64,000 bases of DNA, taken from NCBI RefSeq assembly GCF_002105155.1, contig NW_019028995.1, forward strand, positions 310,001-374,000. The letters are read 5' to 3'. Positions 1 through 9,789 of the stretch are shown here, piece by piece. Both the position numbers and the translations under genes were made by a program. Source of the stretch: Lobosporangium transversale (lineage: Eukaryota; Mortierellomycota; Mortierellomycetes; Mortierellales; Mortierellaceae). The notes below the pieces were generated by a model. It did not search any database. It was not told the DNA's origin and worked only from the letters and a program-made list of their open reading frames with translations. Position 1 is the stretch's first letter; each line of letters begins with the position of its first letter.

Positions 1-174
1 GTGCAATGCTTTGCTTGTGCAGTGTTTTATTTTTACGTTCAATGCGCCTATTAAGTTATCTAATTCATGTGTCCTATTGTTCTCGTTTGAATGGGATAGA
101 ATGTTCTTTTTGCTTTCTGCTTCGCCAATGAGCTCTTTTTTGTGGTTTTGTATCTCCTCTCATTCGGATTCCAG

Positions 175-333
175 ACTTCAACCCTTGGCAAGATTGTTCT
201 CTACACATTGGCTGCCTTGACAGGACCTGTCTGTGCTGGAAAGCAAATCATTAACTGTATCCAGTTTGCCAATGCAGCTAAAAACCTAGCTCAGATTGAC
301 ATTGAGGAGCGCAAGCAAGCCAAGAAGAATTAG
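175..333 (+). CDS. Last exon of an unidentified small membrane protein gene (5' part outside the window)
   Basis: An acceptor (cattcggattccag) precedes an open frame that starts TSTLGKIVLYTLAALTG and ends in a basic tail, IEERKQAKKN, before a TAG. The exon holds one hydrophobic stretch (about residues 5-20) followed by an amphipathic, charged tail, which suggests a small integral membrane protein with a cytosolic or matrix-facing lysine-rich end. The ATG-started frames nearby begin inside the presumed intron and are not real starts. I do not recognise the family. The upstream exons lie left of the window, so start, length and targeting cannot be judged. Confidence 0.55.
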   Translation, partial: TSTLGKIVLYTLAALTGPVCAGKQIINCIQFANAAKNLAQIDIEERKQAKKN

Positions 334-584
334 ACATCCCAACGTTTTTTTTTTAATGTGTATTTATATGAAAATAAATATTTCTTTTTTGATCAAGTGC
401 ACGTGATCACATCATGCAGTTCCTTTCTACCCTGACAGCTTGCCTTTTGTGTCTCTGCTCTTTGTTTGAATAATAAAAAACAGTGCTTTATTAACCCACT
501 CACTCTCGCCCACACATTTGCTCGTTATACTATTCTCTTTGCTTCCATTTATTCAGGCGAATTCATTTCTTTGCCTCTGTCCTC

Positions 585-2615
585 ATGCGTCGAACGGTAT
601 CGCCTGCGCAGCTCCCTAGTCAAGTTTATACCAGCTCTACCTTAGCCCACCAACATTCATTTCATGCAATGCCCTCAAACCATGGCTCCTCGCCCTCCAC
701 CAGTCATTTGCTGCAGAATGCAACCCCTAGCTATGGTCCATATAACTTTCAAGCCCACAGTAGCTCAACTCTCGATACATCAATCGTTCCTCGACCAACA
801 CAGGGCGATCGCATGACCTGCATCGTTAATGCGTCTATTACTTGCATCAGTGCTTCTGTGACCGTTTCACGCCAGGATAACTTTTACGCCAGCACTGGCC
901 AGGAGGGCAATGATAGATCGAACACAGTAAGTAACCCGACCATCAAAGGACAGACTGGCAGTAACCAGGGTCATTATCGTAGCCAGAGTCGTCAAGACGA
1001 ACAAGACCGTTTACGACTTTACGTTTTTGGAGGATTTCACCAATACACAGATGCGGTCAATAATGATCTCTATCGTCTAGACATCGATACGATGTCATGG
1101 GAGAAATTAATCTATACCAAAGGTGAACCTCCTTCGAAACGAAACGACCACTCTGCTATTCTTTGGGGTGATGATCGCATCGTGATCTTTGGAGGCAGCG
1201 ACGAGCGCAACCAGTTCTGTAATGATGTTCATGTCCTTCACGTAAGGACACTCACATGGGAAACACCTGTTACGAGTGGCTCCATCCCTGTTGGGAGGGC
1301 AAAGCATGCGGCAACCATCATGGACAACAAACTCTATATTTCCGGTGGTTGCCTAGAAGAGGGAGTGTCACAGGAGCTACTTTGTCTGAATCTTTTGACA
1401 TGGGAATGGGAGGAACCCATTGATTTTGTCCCGAGGCACACGCATACTCTGTTTGTTTATCGACAGAAGCTGTTTGCATATGGTGGATACAATGAAGAGA
1501 TGGATCGTACAGGAGTGATTGCTTATATGGATCTGGAAACAAATCAAGTCACAAAGATTAATGTATCAAATGAAATTGCGCCCAATGTTGCTGCTCAGCA
1601 ATATTCACAGGTGTGCGGCAATTACCTCGTTGTCGTCATATCTCAAGGTGTGCGCTACGAGCTTCAGAAATTCACAGGGGGGATTTGGACATTGAACCTA
1701 GATTGTTTTCAATGGACAAAGCATGATGACTGGAAGGTTTTGGGCGAAAATCACACATGGCATTACTTTTCGATGGCAAGGGATGGGGAACAGTTCTATC
1801 TCATTGGCGACGTCAATGACTCTGATGAATATTTCAAGCAAGTGCTTACAATTGACTTAAGAGAATATGGATCCTTTCTGGAGCCGCCTGTGACGATAGG
1901 AAATGAACTTGGACGGCTATTGCACGATCAAATGTCGCTGGCCGACTTTCGAATCATCTGCACAGGCACAGATGCCCAATCAAATGCAGCGATACACAGT
2001 GTCGGCTCCTTTAACGGATACTATGCCCCTTCAGACAGCAGCGGCGATCATGACATGATGATTGATAGCCATCCTATGATTTCGCACCAAAGAACCCGGT
2101 CACAGCGTCAGACACCATCTTCCAGTCGTGCAACAAGTCCAATGCAGGAGCCCATCATGTGTCATAAGCTGATCTTGATGGCTAGGTGGCCTCATTTTGC
2201 CAGCATGGTTCAGTCGGGTATGCTGGAGGCTCAAACAAGCACATTGACCCTTCCAGAACCATATGAAACTGTCAAGGCATTTGTTGACTATCTATATACA
2301 GATTCGATTGAAGGCGTGCCAACGGACACGATCGCCGACCTTCTAGTGATGGGAAGCATGTATGTAATGAAGCGTCTCGTCCAGCTCTGTAGCTCGGCTC
2401 TTCATCAGCAGATTGACATCGGGACAGTATCAAGGATTTATCATCGAGCGGGGCTGAGTGGTCAGATCGGCCTACGACAGCGAGCGCTTAAATTCATGTT
2501 CAGGAACTATGGCCCTGTCAGCAAGACGATCGGATTCCGATCTCTACCCAAAGAAGCACTTTTTGATTTCTGGGACTCGACTCCCGAAGGTGCTGTCATT
2601 AACATTGCAGTGTAA
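585..2615 (+). CDS. Kelch-repeat and BTB domain protein, 676 aa
   Basis: This is a single-exon gene. After a Ser/Gln-rich, low-complexity N-terminus (about residues 1-140) come at least four kelch-type blades (about 143-330), each with the usual hydrophobic-Gly-Gly end: LYVFGGF, IVIFGGS, LYISGGC and LFAYGGY. Trp-containing strands (MSWEKL, LTWETP) sit at the expected spacing. A BTB/POZ domain follows (about 440-610), with SLADFRI at its start and CHKLILMARWPHFASM in its core. It is interrupted by a Ser-rich insertion of about 60 residues between the first strand and the CHK helix. Kelch-BTB proteins often act as substrate adaptors for CUL3 ubiquitin ligases, but fungal members are poorly characterised, so that role is inference. 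The start is the first in-frame ATG and follows a pyrimidine-rich leader. A T18A9 tract lies just past the stop. Confidence 0.88.
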   Translation: MRRTVSPAQLPSQVYTSSTLAHQHSFHAMPSNHGSSPSTSHLLQNATPSYGPYNFQAHSSSTLDTSIVPRPTQGDRMTCIVNASITCISASVTVSRQDNFYASTGQEGNDRSNTVSNPTIKGQTGSNQGHYRSQSRQDEQDRLRLYVFGGFHQYTDAVNNDLYRLDIDTMSWEKLIYTKGEPPSKRNDHSAILWGDDRIVIFGGSDERNQFCNDVHVLHVRTLTWETPVTSGSIPVGRAKHAATIMDNKLYISGGCLEEGVSQELLCLNLLTWEWEEPIDFVPRHTHTLFVYRQKLFAYGGYNEEMDRTGVIAYMDLETNQVTKINVSNEIAPNVAAQQYSQVCGNYLVVVISQGVRYELQKFTGGIWTLNLDCFQWTKHDDWKVLGENHTWHYFSMARDGEQFYLIGDVNDSDEYFKQVLTIDLREYGSFLEPPVTIGNELGRLLHDQMSLADFRIICTGTDAQSNAAIHSVGSFNGYYAPSDSSGDHDMMIDSHPMISHQRTRSQRQTPSSSRATSPMQEPIMCHKLILMARWPHFASMVQSGMLEAQTSTLTLPEPYETVKAFVDYLYTDSIEGVPTDTIADLLVMGSMYVMKRLVQLCSSALHQQIDIGTVSRIYHRAGLSGQIGLRQRALKFMFRNYGPVSKTIGFRSLPKEALFDFWDSTPEGAVINIAV

Positions 2616-3067
2616 TCTGCATAGTTTGCATAATTTGATATTCTTACCCTTTTTTTTTTTTTTTTTTAAAAAAAAAGTTACTTCTTTCTTCTTTTTGTTT
2701 ATGTTGTTGCATTGCTATTGTTGTTGCTGTACTATTCATATTTATTACCCTCCTTTACCTAATTACCCTCCTTCATCTCCATCCCTCTACCCATTTACAG
2801 CAATTAACGCTAGCGGCGCTTGATTTCCTCGGCATCCTCTTGTGCGGTAGATAGCTGAAGTACATATTGGAATATTGTAGAAAGTAGAAAAATAAATAAA
2901 AAAATCAATAAAAGCACAGCCCATGGATGAAGGCAAAGTAGAAGTATGGCAACGCCATCGTGGCTTACAAACATGGTCTGCCATATCCGAGAGTGTTAAA
3001 GAGCACTAAAGACAGCCTTTTCTTTTAAAAGCATGTGTACCATTGAATCACTTACGCTTACGCTTTA

Positions 3068-3104
<37 letters not shown>

Positions 3105-3303
3105 CGTCTTACTGAACTATTTCTGAGGGTCTACTACATACCAAAAGTTTAGAAAAGATAGAGCACTGATCAAAGAGAAGCCGACAGCATATGTCACTGT
3201 GGAAGCGAAGGCTCAGCTTCGTAAAAGATAAATTGTAATGAAAGCTTGCTCCAGTGAGGAGTAAACGGCCTGCTAAATTGACTTTTTTTTAATTCTATTT
3301 CAA
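2616..3303. other. Gene-free spacer with homopolymer tracts
   Basis: It holds a T18A9 junction at about 2650-2676 and a run of 32 T at 3073-3104. No coding signal is evident. Confidence 0.6.
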
Positions 3304-3585
3304 AGCATTGAATTAGAAAATGAAGAAGTCAAGGATGGGGAGAAGATTGATGGTAATAGAGGGGACAACCAGCATTTTGCACAGCTTTTTATCCAGCTCT
3401 ATAAGGATGCAGATGACGATGCTAAACACACGGTGATGAAGGGTTTTACGGAGAACAATGGTACATGTTTATCAACGAACTAAAAGGAAGTTGGCGATGA
3501 AACTCGTCCTCCAGAAGGCATGGTTGCAAAAAAGATAGGCTTCATAGAAAGCATCTTTCAATATTTCAGCATATCTATACCATAG
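3304..3585 (+). pseudogene. Decayed SGT1 SGS-domain fragment
   Basis: One frame reads through a clear SGT1-specific (SGS) domain: an acidic linker, then GDNQHFAQLFIQLYKDADDD, then KGFTENNGTCLSTN, and after a stop KEVGDETRPPEGM. In intact SGT1 proteins the matching stretch is a GD..LN.LFQ..Y block, then a GGTVLSTNW block, then a PP[ED][GD]M block. The invariant Trp after STN is replaced by TAA at 3481-3483, and the terminal WKK-type end has become an unrelated tail that stops at 3583-3585. The CS and TPR domains expected upstream are not visible. SGT1 is an HSP90/SKP1 co-chaperone. This is a non-functional remnant of it, presumably a partial duplicate of an intact copy elsewhere. The family call is firm; the origin is inferred. 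Confidence 0.75.
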
Positions 3586-4730
3586 TTTGGTATTGCTAAC
3601 TCATTCACACCTATTCGTTTGTATTTTGTACTTCAACTACCATATTGGTAATAAAGTACATAAAATCTTTGAAGGCTCCCTAGAGTTGATAGAGTGTGTG
3701 TGAATTACAATGTTAAAAGGAAAATGAAGGAAAAGGTTCCTTATCCGACTGTTATGCTTAGTTTCAGCCCCTCCACATGAGTACATGTAGTGGCATGCTT
3801 AGTGCACCTCAAACCTTGATAATTCATTTGTACCTGTCTGTGTGCCTCGCTGCTTTTTTTTTTTTTTTTTTGAGAGCTATTCAACCCGACAAACAAATAA
3901 GCAAGTAAGTAAGCACACAGTGCGATTTGTCCTTTCTTCTAACCATCCAGCGGGTAAATAAGACAGCATATTCATTTGGGCGTTCATTCAAGGCATACCC
4001 TTTTTCTTTGGGATAAAAAAAAGAAAAAAGAAAAAAAGAGCAGGAGTTGGTTGGTTTTTTACATACAAAGTTGGCCTTAGTCTATGAGTAACAATGGACA
4101 AAACAAAGGGACCCTGGTCGGTTGTCTACCCAGATATTTCTCAGAGCACGAGCAAACCGGGAATAGTATAAATGAACCTTCGAACAAAAAAGATCCATGC
4201 GATAAACGAGAACGACAAATGCGATTGATCAAGGCCAGAGAGCAGGAAGAAGTTGAGAAGTTGTGTAACCAAGAGCTGTGGATGAACTCGTTCGGACAGG
4301 TCTGGCCCAAGTTGCTCTTTGCCATTTTTCTTTTTTTTTTTTTTTCCTCTTTTCCTTCTTTACTCTTTCGAGCCCTCTTCCCCTCCCCACGCCCTGTCCT
4401 TCCTTCTACCATCCTATCCTTCCTTCTACCTAGACCTTCCTCCTTCCCTTCCTCCTCTACCGCCCGTCATTTGTTGCTGCTCTTCTGCCTTCCAGCCTGC
4501 AAATTTCCTTGTGACATACTCTCTCCATCGCTCCAGTATATCTTCATCTCTTTCCCGTTAACGATTTCCCCCTGTTTACTTTAACCTTGTCATCATCTCA
4601 TTGTCATATTTCGATTCATTACTTCAGCAAAAAAAGAAAAGAATCGTCTCATCTGCATCACCTCTGTCTTACCACACTTGACGTCTAATTTTATTGAAGC
4701 ATAAAAAAAAAAGAGGACTGACATTCGACT
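3586..4730. other. Spacer and probable promoter of the next gene, with one doubtful ORF
   Basis: It contains a T18 run near 3855 and, from about 4315 to 4560, a long CT-rich stretch typical of a fungal promoter or 5' leader. An ATG frame at 4084 encodes about 75 polar residues (with CDKRERQMRLIKARE) before it runs into the CT tract. It has no recognisable domain and no convincing donor, so I do not call it a gene. Confidence 0.45.
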
Positions 4731-5882
4731 ATGAAGTTGTCAAAAGCAACCACGTTTCTGACCTTATATGCTGCGTTCCTCTTGGCTGCGCTGCCGTCTG
4801 ATGTCCATGGTCAAAGTATCTCTTCCCTTTTACCTTCTTCTAACCACCCTGCTACCACGACATCAGCCAGAGCGACCACAACCACGACAACCGTACCTGT
4901 CACCAACAATCCTCCTACGCAAACCCATACGACTCCTGCTCAAAAGACGACGACTGTAGCCAGCTCGGCGAATCGATTGTCCACAAACACTCAAAGCGCA
5001 CTCCCAACCACAACAACAAGTTTACCCATCCCAAGCAACAGTGATACCTGCGTAAACTCTTCTACATGTGCTGAAGGCCTTGTGTGTGCAGCGACAAATG
5101 GCACAGCGGGTACGTGCCAGCAGTTTGCTTATGTCTGCCAATCTAGTCCAGCTCTGACTTGTGTGACCAGCGCAGATTGCCCCCTGGCATTCTCACTCTG
5201 CACCGATGTAGAGGGCCAAAGAATTTGCGCAGGACGGGGCATCCCCGGCACTACTAACGAGTGTAAAGACCCCAAGGATAGTAGTTTGCAAAATACGCTC
5301 AAATATGCAGGCATTGCCGTTGGATCAGTTGCTGCATTTGCAGTCGTATTTGCTCTAGTTCGTTGGAAGAGACGTCGTCAACGCAGTGGTGTACCTGCAG
5401 AGATGTTTGGGGAGGTTGATTATGGCATGGCCGACCGTAATGGCTCGTCAAAGCCTGTAGAAAACTATCCATTCTCTAGCCGACCCAATGCCCATGGAAG
5501 TGATTATGCTCCTTCGCCGTTTGATTACAATGGTGGAGGTGGAGGTGGAGGTGGAGGTGGCCGTGGGTATGATGACCAATACTATGCAGAGCCTGTTGGA
5601 TATAACAACATGCATTCTGGCAAGGTGCGACAAGATCAATACTATGGTCATAATCAGTATGATAATAATCAGTACAGTGGCGGCTATGATCACCGCAATG
5701 ATGGTTTCTATGACCACGGTGGATACGATGGCTATCAACACCATCCAACTTCGCCAGCGCCTGTCGCACGGACCACTTCATCTCGCCATCAAAACTCCAA
5801 TACAATGGATAACTATGGTGCTGAGCCTTCAGAGCTGGACTTTGGTGGGCATGGCAGATATGGTGGTGGTGGCCGTTACTAG
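4731..5882 (+). CDS. Secreted-type single-pass membrane protein with Thr-rich stalk, Cys-rich domain and Gly/Tyr-rich tail, 383 aa
   Basis: The start ATG opens a signal peptide (MKLSKATTFLTLYAAFLLAA, about residues 1-27). Next comes a Thr/Ser/Pro-rich, probably O-mannosylated stalk (about 30-100) and a Cys-rich extracellular segment with at least eight cysteines (about 105-185). One membrane helix follows (AGIAVGSVAAFAVVFALV, about 196-213), with a basic stop-transfer WKRRRQR. The cytosolic tail is rich in Gly, Tyr, Asp and Asn, including a run of Gly encoded by a GGTGGA repeat. The arrangement resembles fungal wall-stress sensor or plasma-membrane mucin-like proteins, but no named family is identifiable from the sequence. 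It is a single exon with no close operon-like partners. Confidence 0.8.
   Translation: MKLSKATTFLTLYAAFLLAALPSDVHGQSISSLLPSSNHPATTTSARATTTTTTVPVTNNPPTQTHTTPAQKTTTVASSANRLSTNTQSALPTTTTSLPIPSNSDTCVNSSTCAEGLVCAATNGTAGTCQQFAYVCQSSPALTCVTSADCPLAFSLCTDVEGQRICAGRGIPGTTNECKDPKDSSLQNTLKYAGIAVGSVAAFAVVFALVRWKRRRQRSGVPAEMFGEVDYGMADRNGSSKPVENYPFSSRPNAHGSDYAPSPFDYNGGGGGGGGGGRGYDDQYYAEPVGYNNMHSGKVRQDQYYGHNQYDNNQYSGGYDHRNDGFYDHGGYDGYQHHPTSPAPVARTTSSRHQNSNTMDNYGAEPSELDFGGHGRYGGGGRY
5532..5560 (+). repeat. GGTGGA microsatellite coding for poly-Gly
   Basis: About five uninterrupted GGTGGA units lie in frame inside the cytosolic tail of the preceding membrane protein gene. Length polymorphism here would change the tail by two Gly per unit. 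Confidence 0.85.
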
Positions 5883-6167
5883 AAATATTTTGTTGGAATA
5901 AAAAAAGGCCTGTGTTGCCATTGCACGTGACTTGTATACATCAAATGTGCAAATATAATCGTTGATCACAATGCGAGCATCATTGAGGTTTCTCATACAG
6001 GAATTCTGCTGTTAATGGTGTTAATGGTGTAGGGTCCGATTGTTTTTGGTGATGTAATGTTTTAAATATTTAATGTAATATCCATTGTTTGTTTTATCAA
6101 GGGGAAAAGGCTTTTGCAGGCAGGAAACATTTTTATTTTTTATCTGCACCATCAAAATCATTTAGTT

Positions 6168-6202
<35 letters not shown>

Positions 6203-6336
6203 CAGGACAGTCTTGCATCGCTTCACAGCTCATTTACTAAAGCCATCGAATTGCATCACCCGCCTATTATTTGTTATATTCTACCGTCTAAAAAAGAGTG
6301 CTTAGAACATTGATTTAATTTTACAAGGCTCGCTCA
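5883..6336. other. Spacer between two + strand genes
   Basis: It holds the 3' end of the upstream gene and the promoter of UNC-50. A T9-A30 tract at about 6163-6200 is the only notable structure. Confidence 0.6.
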
Positions 6337-6809
6337 ATGACTATTCTACCGCTCAACTCCACGCCTGGAAGGAACACACCAACACAACAGAATGCATCCT
6401 ATTTTCCTACACAAGGAGGGCCAACGATTGGCATACCAAGTGCATACGATGCTTACGGTGGAAGGAAAGCAGATGCAGGAAGTGGATATGGATTTGGTGG
6501 CATGAGTAGCGCTAGCAACAGTTCCAGCAGCGGAAGAATTCACCACGGAGGACGACCCCATGGATCTGGAGGTATTTCAGGTTTTGTACCTTTGTTCCTA
6601 AGGAGATTGTTTCGTTTTCCACATATGGATTTTCAGGTAAAATGGGATCAGATATGAGCTTTTTGGTTCCGGACGGAAGAAAGAATAACTAATCTCTTTA
6701 CTTTCTTGCCATTCTGCTGACTCAATTGATAATTCTTGTAGTTTGCATTATGGCAAATGGTTTATCTCTGTATATCACCAAGGATAGTGTAAGTTACTGC
6801 TTTGTAGTT

Positions 6810-6865
<56 letters not shown>

Positions 6866-7964
6866 GTTGAATTGACAATATATTCCTTACCATCAAATTG
6901 ATCTGTTGTTTTTACGATAATAGATATCGCAATATTCATTATCACAAACGTAGGGCAATAGTTTGTTTTTTTATATCCTTGATTCTATATGTTATTTGGA
7001 GACAGCAGTTGCGTAGCGCAGGATCATCATTGAACTAAGGATTTTATCAATATTTATTTGTTTTCATGCAGAAACTAAGAATCAATGGGCACGGGATGAT
7101 CCAGCATTCATGGTGATTCTTTCAGGGATATTGGGATGTAAGTTGCGCTGCATGAAGCTAAAGATGATTATATCGATAAACTTGAAGGATATTTACGTGG
7201 TAGCGTTAGAAAATTGGTCTAACGAGTGTTTCATAGGCTCCGCTATCGCATGGGGTTTAGTTTATGGACACGGAATGATGGGTATCCTTCGCATGATGCT
7301 TTATATGGTCTTTGTAGATTTCGTGGTCATCGGACTTATTGTTGCAACGATTTGCTGGTAAGTATTATTTTCAACTTATTAGCCCAATTTGTAGGTATAC
7401 TTTGTTAAATTTTATAGAAAGATCCTAAACTTCAATATATCTTCTAATAACAACCATTATTGTTTTCTCCTTGCAATATCTGTTCATAAAGGACAATCGC
7501 CAACCGCTTCCTCACACGAGTAAGCGTTTACTCAACTGACCAAACGGTTGAATGGCAATATGCCTTCGATATTCATTGCAATGCGTTCATGCCTGTGATT
7601 GCACTCTTGTACATCATCCAAATGGTGTTCATGAAAGTTCTGCTCAAGGATTTCTGGATATGTAGTTTACTTGGCAATACTCTTTATCTGACCGCGATTG
7701 TTTACTACTGCTATATTACATTCTTGGGCTATAATGGTAAGATAACGGACAGAAATGTATTATTATTATTGGCTGATTTCGTTTTTATATGGAGTATGAA
7801 TGCCGTGATACTGACTTTTATGTATATATATTATAGCTCTTCCATTTGTTAGGCACCCGGAGATGTTCTTATACCCCATTACGATCTTTGTTATCTTTTA
7901 TGTTATAGTATTGATCCTTGGCGTCAATATCAGCGCCAAAGTTTTGACATTATACTTTGGATAG
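6337..7964 (+). CDS. GMH1: UNC-50 / GMH1 family Golgi membrane protein, 310 aa
   Basis: The model has seven exons: 6337-6636, 6742-6788, 6924-6949, 7072-7137, 7237-7357, 7492-7736 and 7837-7964. All have GT..AG ends and the phases sum to 311 codons. The join recovers family landmarks: FLRRLFRFPHMDFQ then FALWQMVYLCISPR then VYRNIHYHKQTKNQWARDDP, followed by several hydrophobic spans and the end ISAKVLTLYFG. UNC-50 proteins are polytopic membrane proteins of the Golgi. Yeast Gmh1 interacts with the Arf-GEF Gea1, and the animal protein is needed for trafficking of some receptors. The N-terminal 85 residues are Gly/Ser-rich and not conserved. Exon 3 is only 26 nt, and the intron before it contains a T22A32 tract. 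Family assignment is firm. Confidence 0.93.
6808..6861. repeat. T22A32 homopolymer switch inside an intron
   Basis: A run of 22 T passes directly into 32 A. It lies within the intron between exons 2 and 3 of the UNC-50 gene and can fold back on itself. Confidence 0.9.
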
Positions 7965-9789
7965 CTATCGAGAGGGGGGGGGGGGGTTTTTTTTTTTATT
8001 TCTCACCAGAAACGCATGTCGCCAGGGGTTGGAAAGGTGGTAAATATAGCCGTGTACATCAAGACAATTACATTAGGGAATAAAAGCAATTATTGTACGC
8101 TTTTTTATTTTTTTTATTTTATTTTTCTCGTCTGGTGTCTCGACTTTAGGCTTGTCAAATATGAAATGTCCTCAAGCACATATGCGAGTGTAATTATTGG
8201 GCAGAATTCGCTCCAAGGATTCAATAACCTTGTTGTCAACTAGCTTTTCTCAGTCAATTCAAACAGCGTTTGGCGGCTTCTTTACCGATAAACAGTGTGT
8301 ACCATTATGTTATGTTGTATGTCTGTGCGTATTTTGTCGCAGTATGGTCCACAAAACTCCTTCCCTATTTCCATGAGTACGTACACAGTACATGTTCAAG
8401 CAGTGAGAGGAATAGAGCCACTAGTTGTTCTTATCTGGAGGCCACCAAACTTTCCCCTTTCTACTCTTCATACTGCATTGTCTTTCCTCCTAACCATCTT
8501 CCTTCCTTGCTGCATGTCTCTTGACTGTCTCTTGGTCTACAAGCAGAAGCTTCATAAGCTTCATTTGTAACGCTCATCACACAGATTAAAACCTAATAGT
8601 AGACCTGGGGTTTATAAAAAATATGTCGATACAATTTACCAAGACACAGCGTGCTGTCCCGTGTGCTCTTCATGTGCAGACTAGCTTTTAATGCTCTGAG
8701 CATGACATAAGCATGGAGGAAGGAAGATGCTCCGTTCAAGCTAATACTTAATATTGGCTCCAAGGGAGAATAAAAACTATATATCATGAAGCCATACAAT
8801 CATCGTCCCCATCATCGCCATCGATTCAAAATGGCTCAGCAATCCTCAAATCCCAGTTTCCAAAGAGTGAAAGCTTGTGAAAGATGTAGATACCCATCCA
8901 AAGACAAGACGTTCAAACCCAGTTTTAGAAATGCATGGTTAATGATTCTGGTTGGCAGAGTAGGAGCACAACGTGATAGTGAGAGCATTATTGAATGTGC
9001 ATGGGCATTCAGATTGTCATGAATTTTTGGAGTTGTCAAAAAGCTTTTTTTTGAGTTTTCAGCCCAAAATAAATAATTGACACAGCCATTGACATTTGGA
9101 AAAAAAACGTGCCGAGCTGAGAAAGGCACAATAGCCCCGCCTCCCCTGCGTTTTTTTCTTTTTTCCTTCTTCCTTCCTCTATTCTACTGTTATTCTTTCT
9201 TTTCCTTTTTCTTTTTTTTTTTTTTTTTTTTTTTTTTTCTTTCTTCATCTCTTGAAATCAACCAAGATCCAACAGGTTCGTGACGCCAAAACAAAATAAA
9301 AAAGAAACTTGTGCAACCAACCAAATCCAGTGTCCAAAAAAAAAAAAGAGGGCGGATGATAATGGCCAAAGTCAAGACAATTGGCATTCATTCATTCACT
9401 CATTCATTTATTCACTCATTATTATTTTTTTTTTGTTCATCTCTTTCTTAGCTAATTTAGAACAAGCAAGGTGAGTGGATTATTCATAAATATCATCAAT
9501 CTATTCAACTGTTAAAAGTCTTTTCGCGGCATGGCCAACCTACAACAGCAGTAGTTTTTAAAGCAAAAAGAAATAGTGAATGCTTTCGAGGCAACACGGA
9601 AGGTTCACAGGCAGCACAAGCTTGGAACCAATAGTAAAACTCATTCTTCGTATCCCCTGTTTCTTCCTAACAGTCGAACGAGCAATAACGGTAATAAGCT
9701 CATACATGGTTCCTTTTTTTTTTTTTTTTTTTTTTTTTTGATTCCTAGGCCTTAATCATTAAACTGAAAGAATAATAATCTCCCTCAAG
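7965..9789. other. Gene-free spacer of 1.8 kb
   Basis: Directly after the UNC-50 stop lies G13T11 (7974-7997). A T27 run lies at 9212-9238 within a CT-rich tract, and a T-rich tract lies just before the kinase gene. A 78-codon frame at 8786-9022 contains RVKACERCR, like the start of a Zn2Cys6 cluster, but lacks the remaining cysteines. I see no supported gene. Confidence 0.55.

Noticed and set aside
4084-4584. 166-codon + strand frame before the membrane protein gene
   Set aside because: Its second half is a translated CT-rich promoter tract, the first half has no domain, and no clean donor was found.
5448-5901. Three alternative-frame ORFs over the Gly/Tyr-rich tail
   Set aside because: They are shadows of the real frame caused by repeats that lack stops.
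9036-9387. Overlapping frames on both strands rich in Lys, Phe and Ser
   Set aside because: They are translations of the T27 run and CT-rich sequence.
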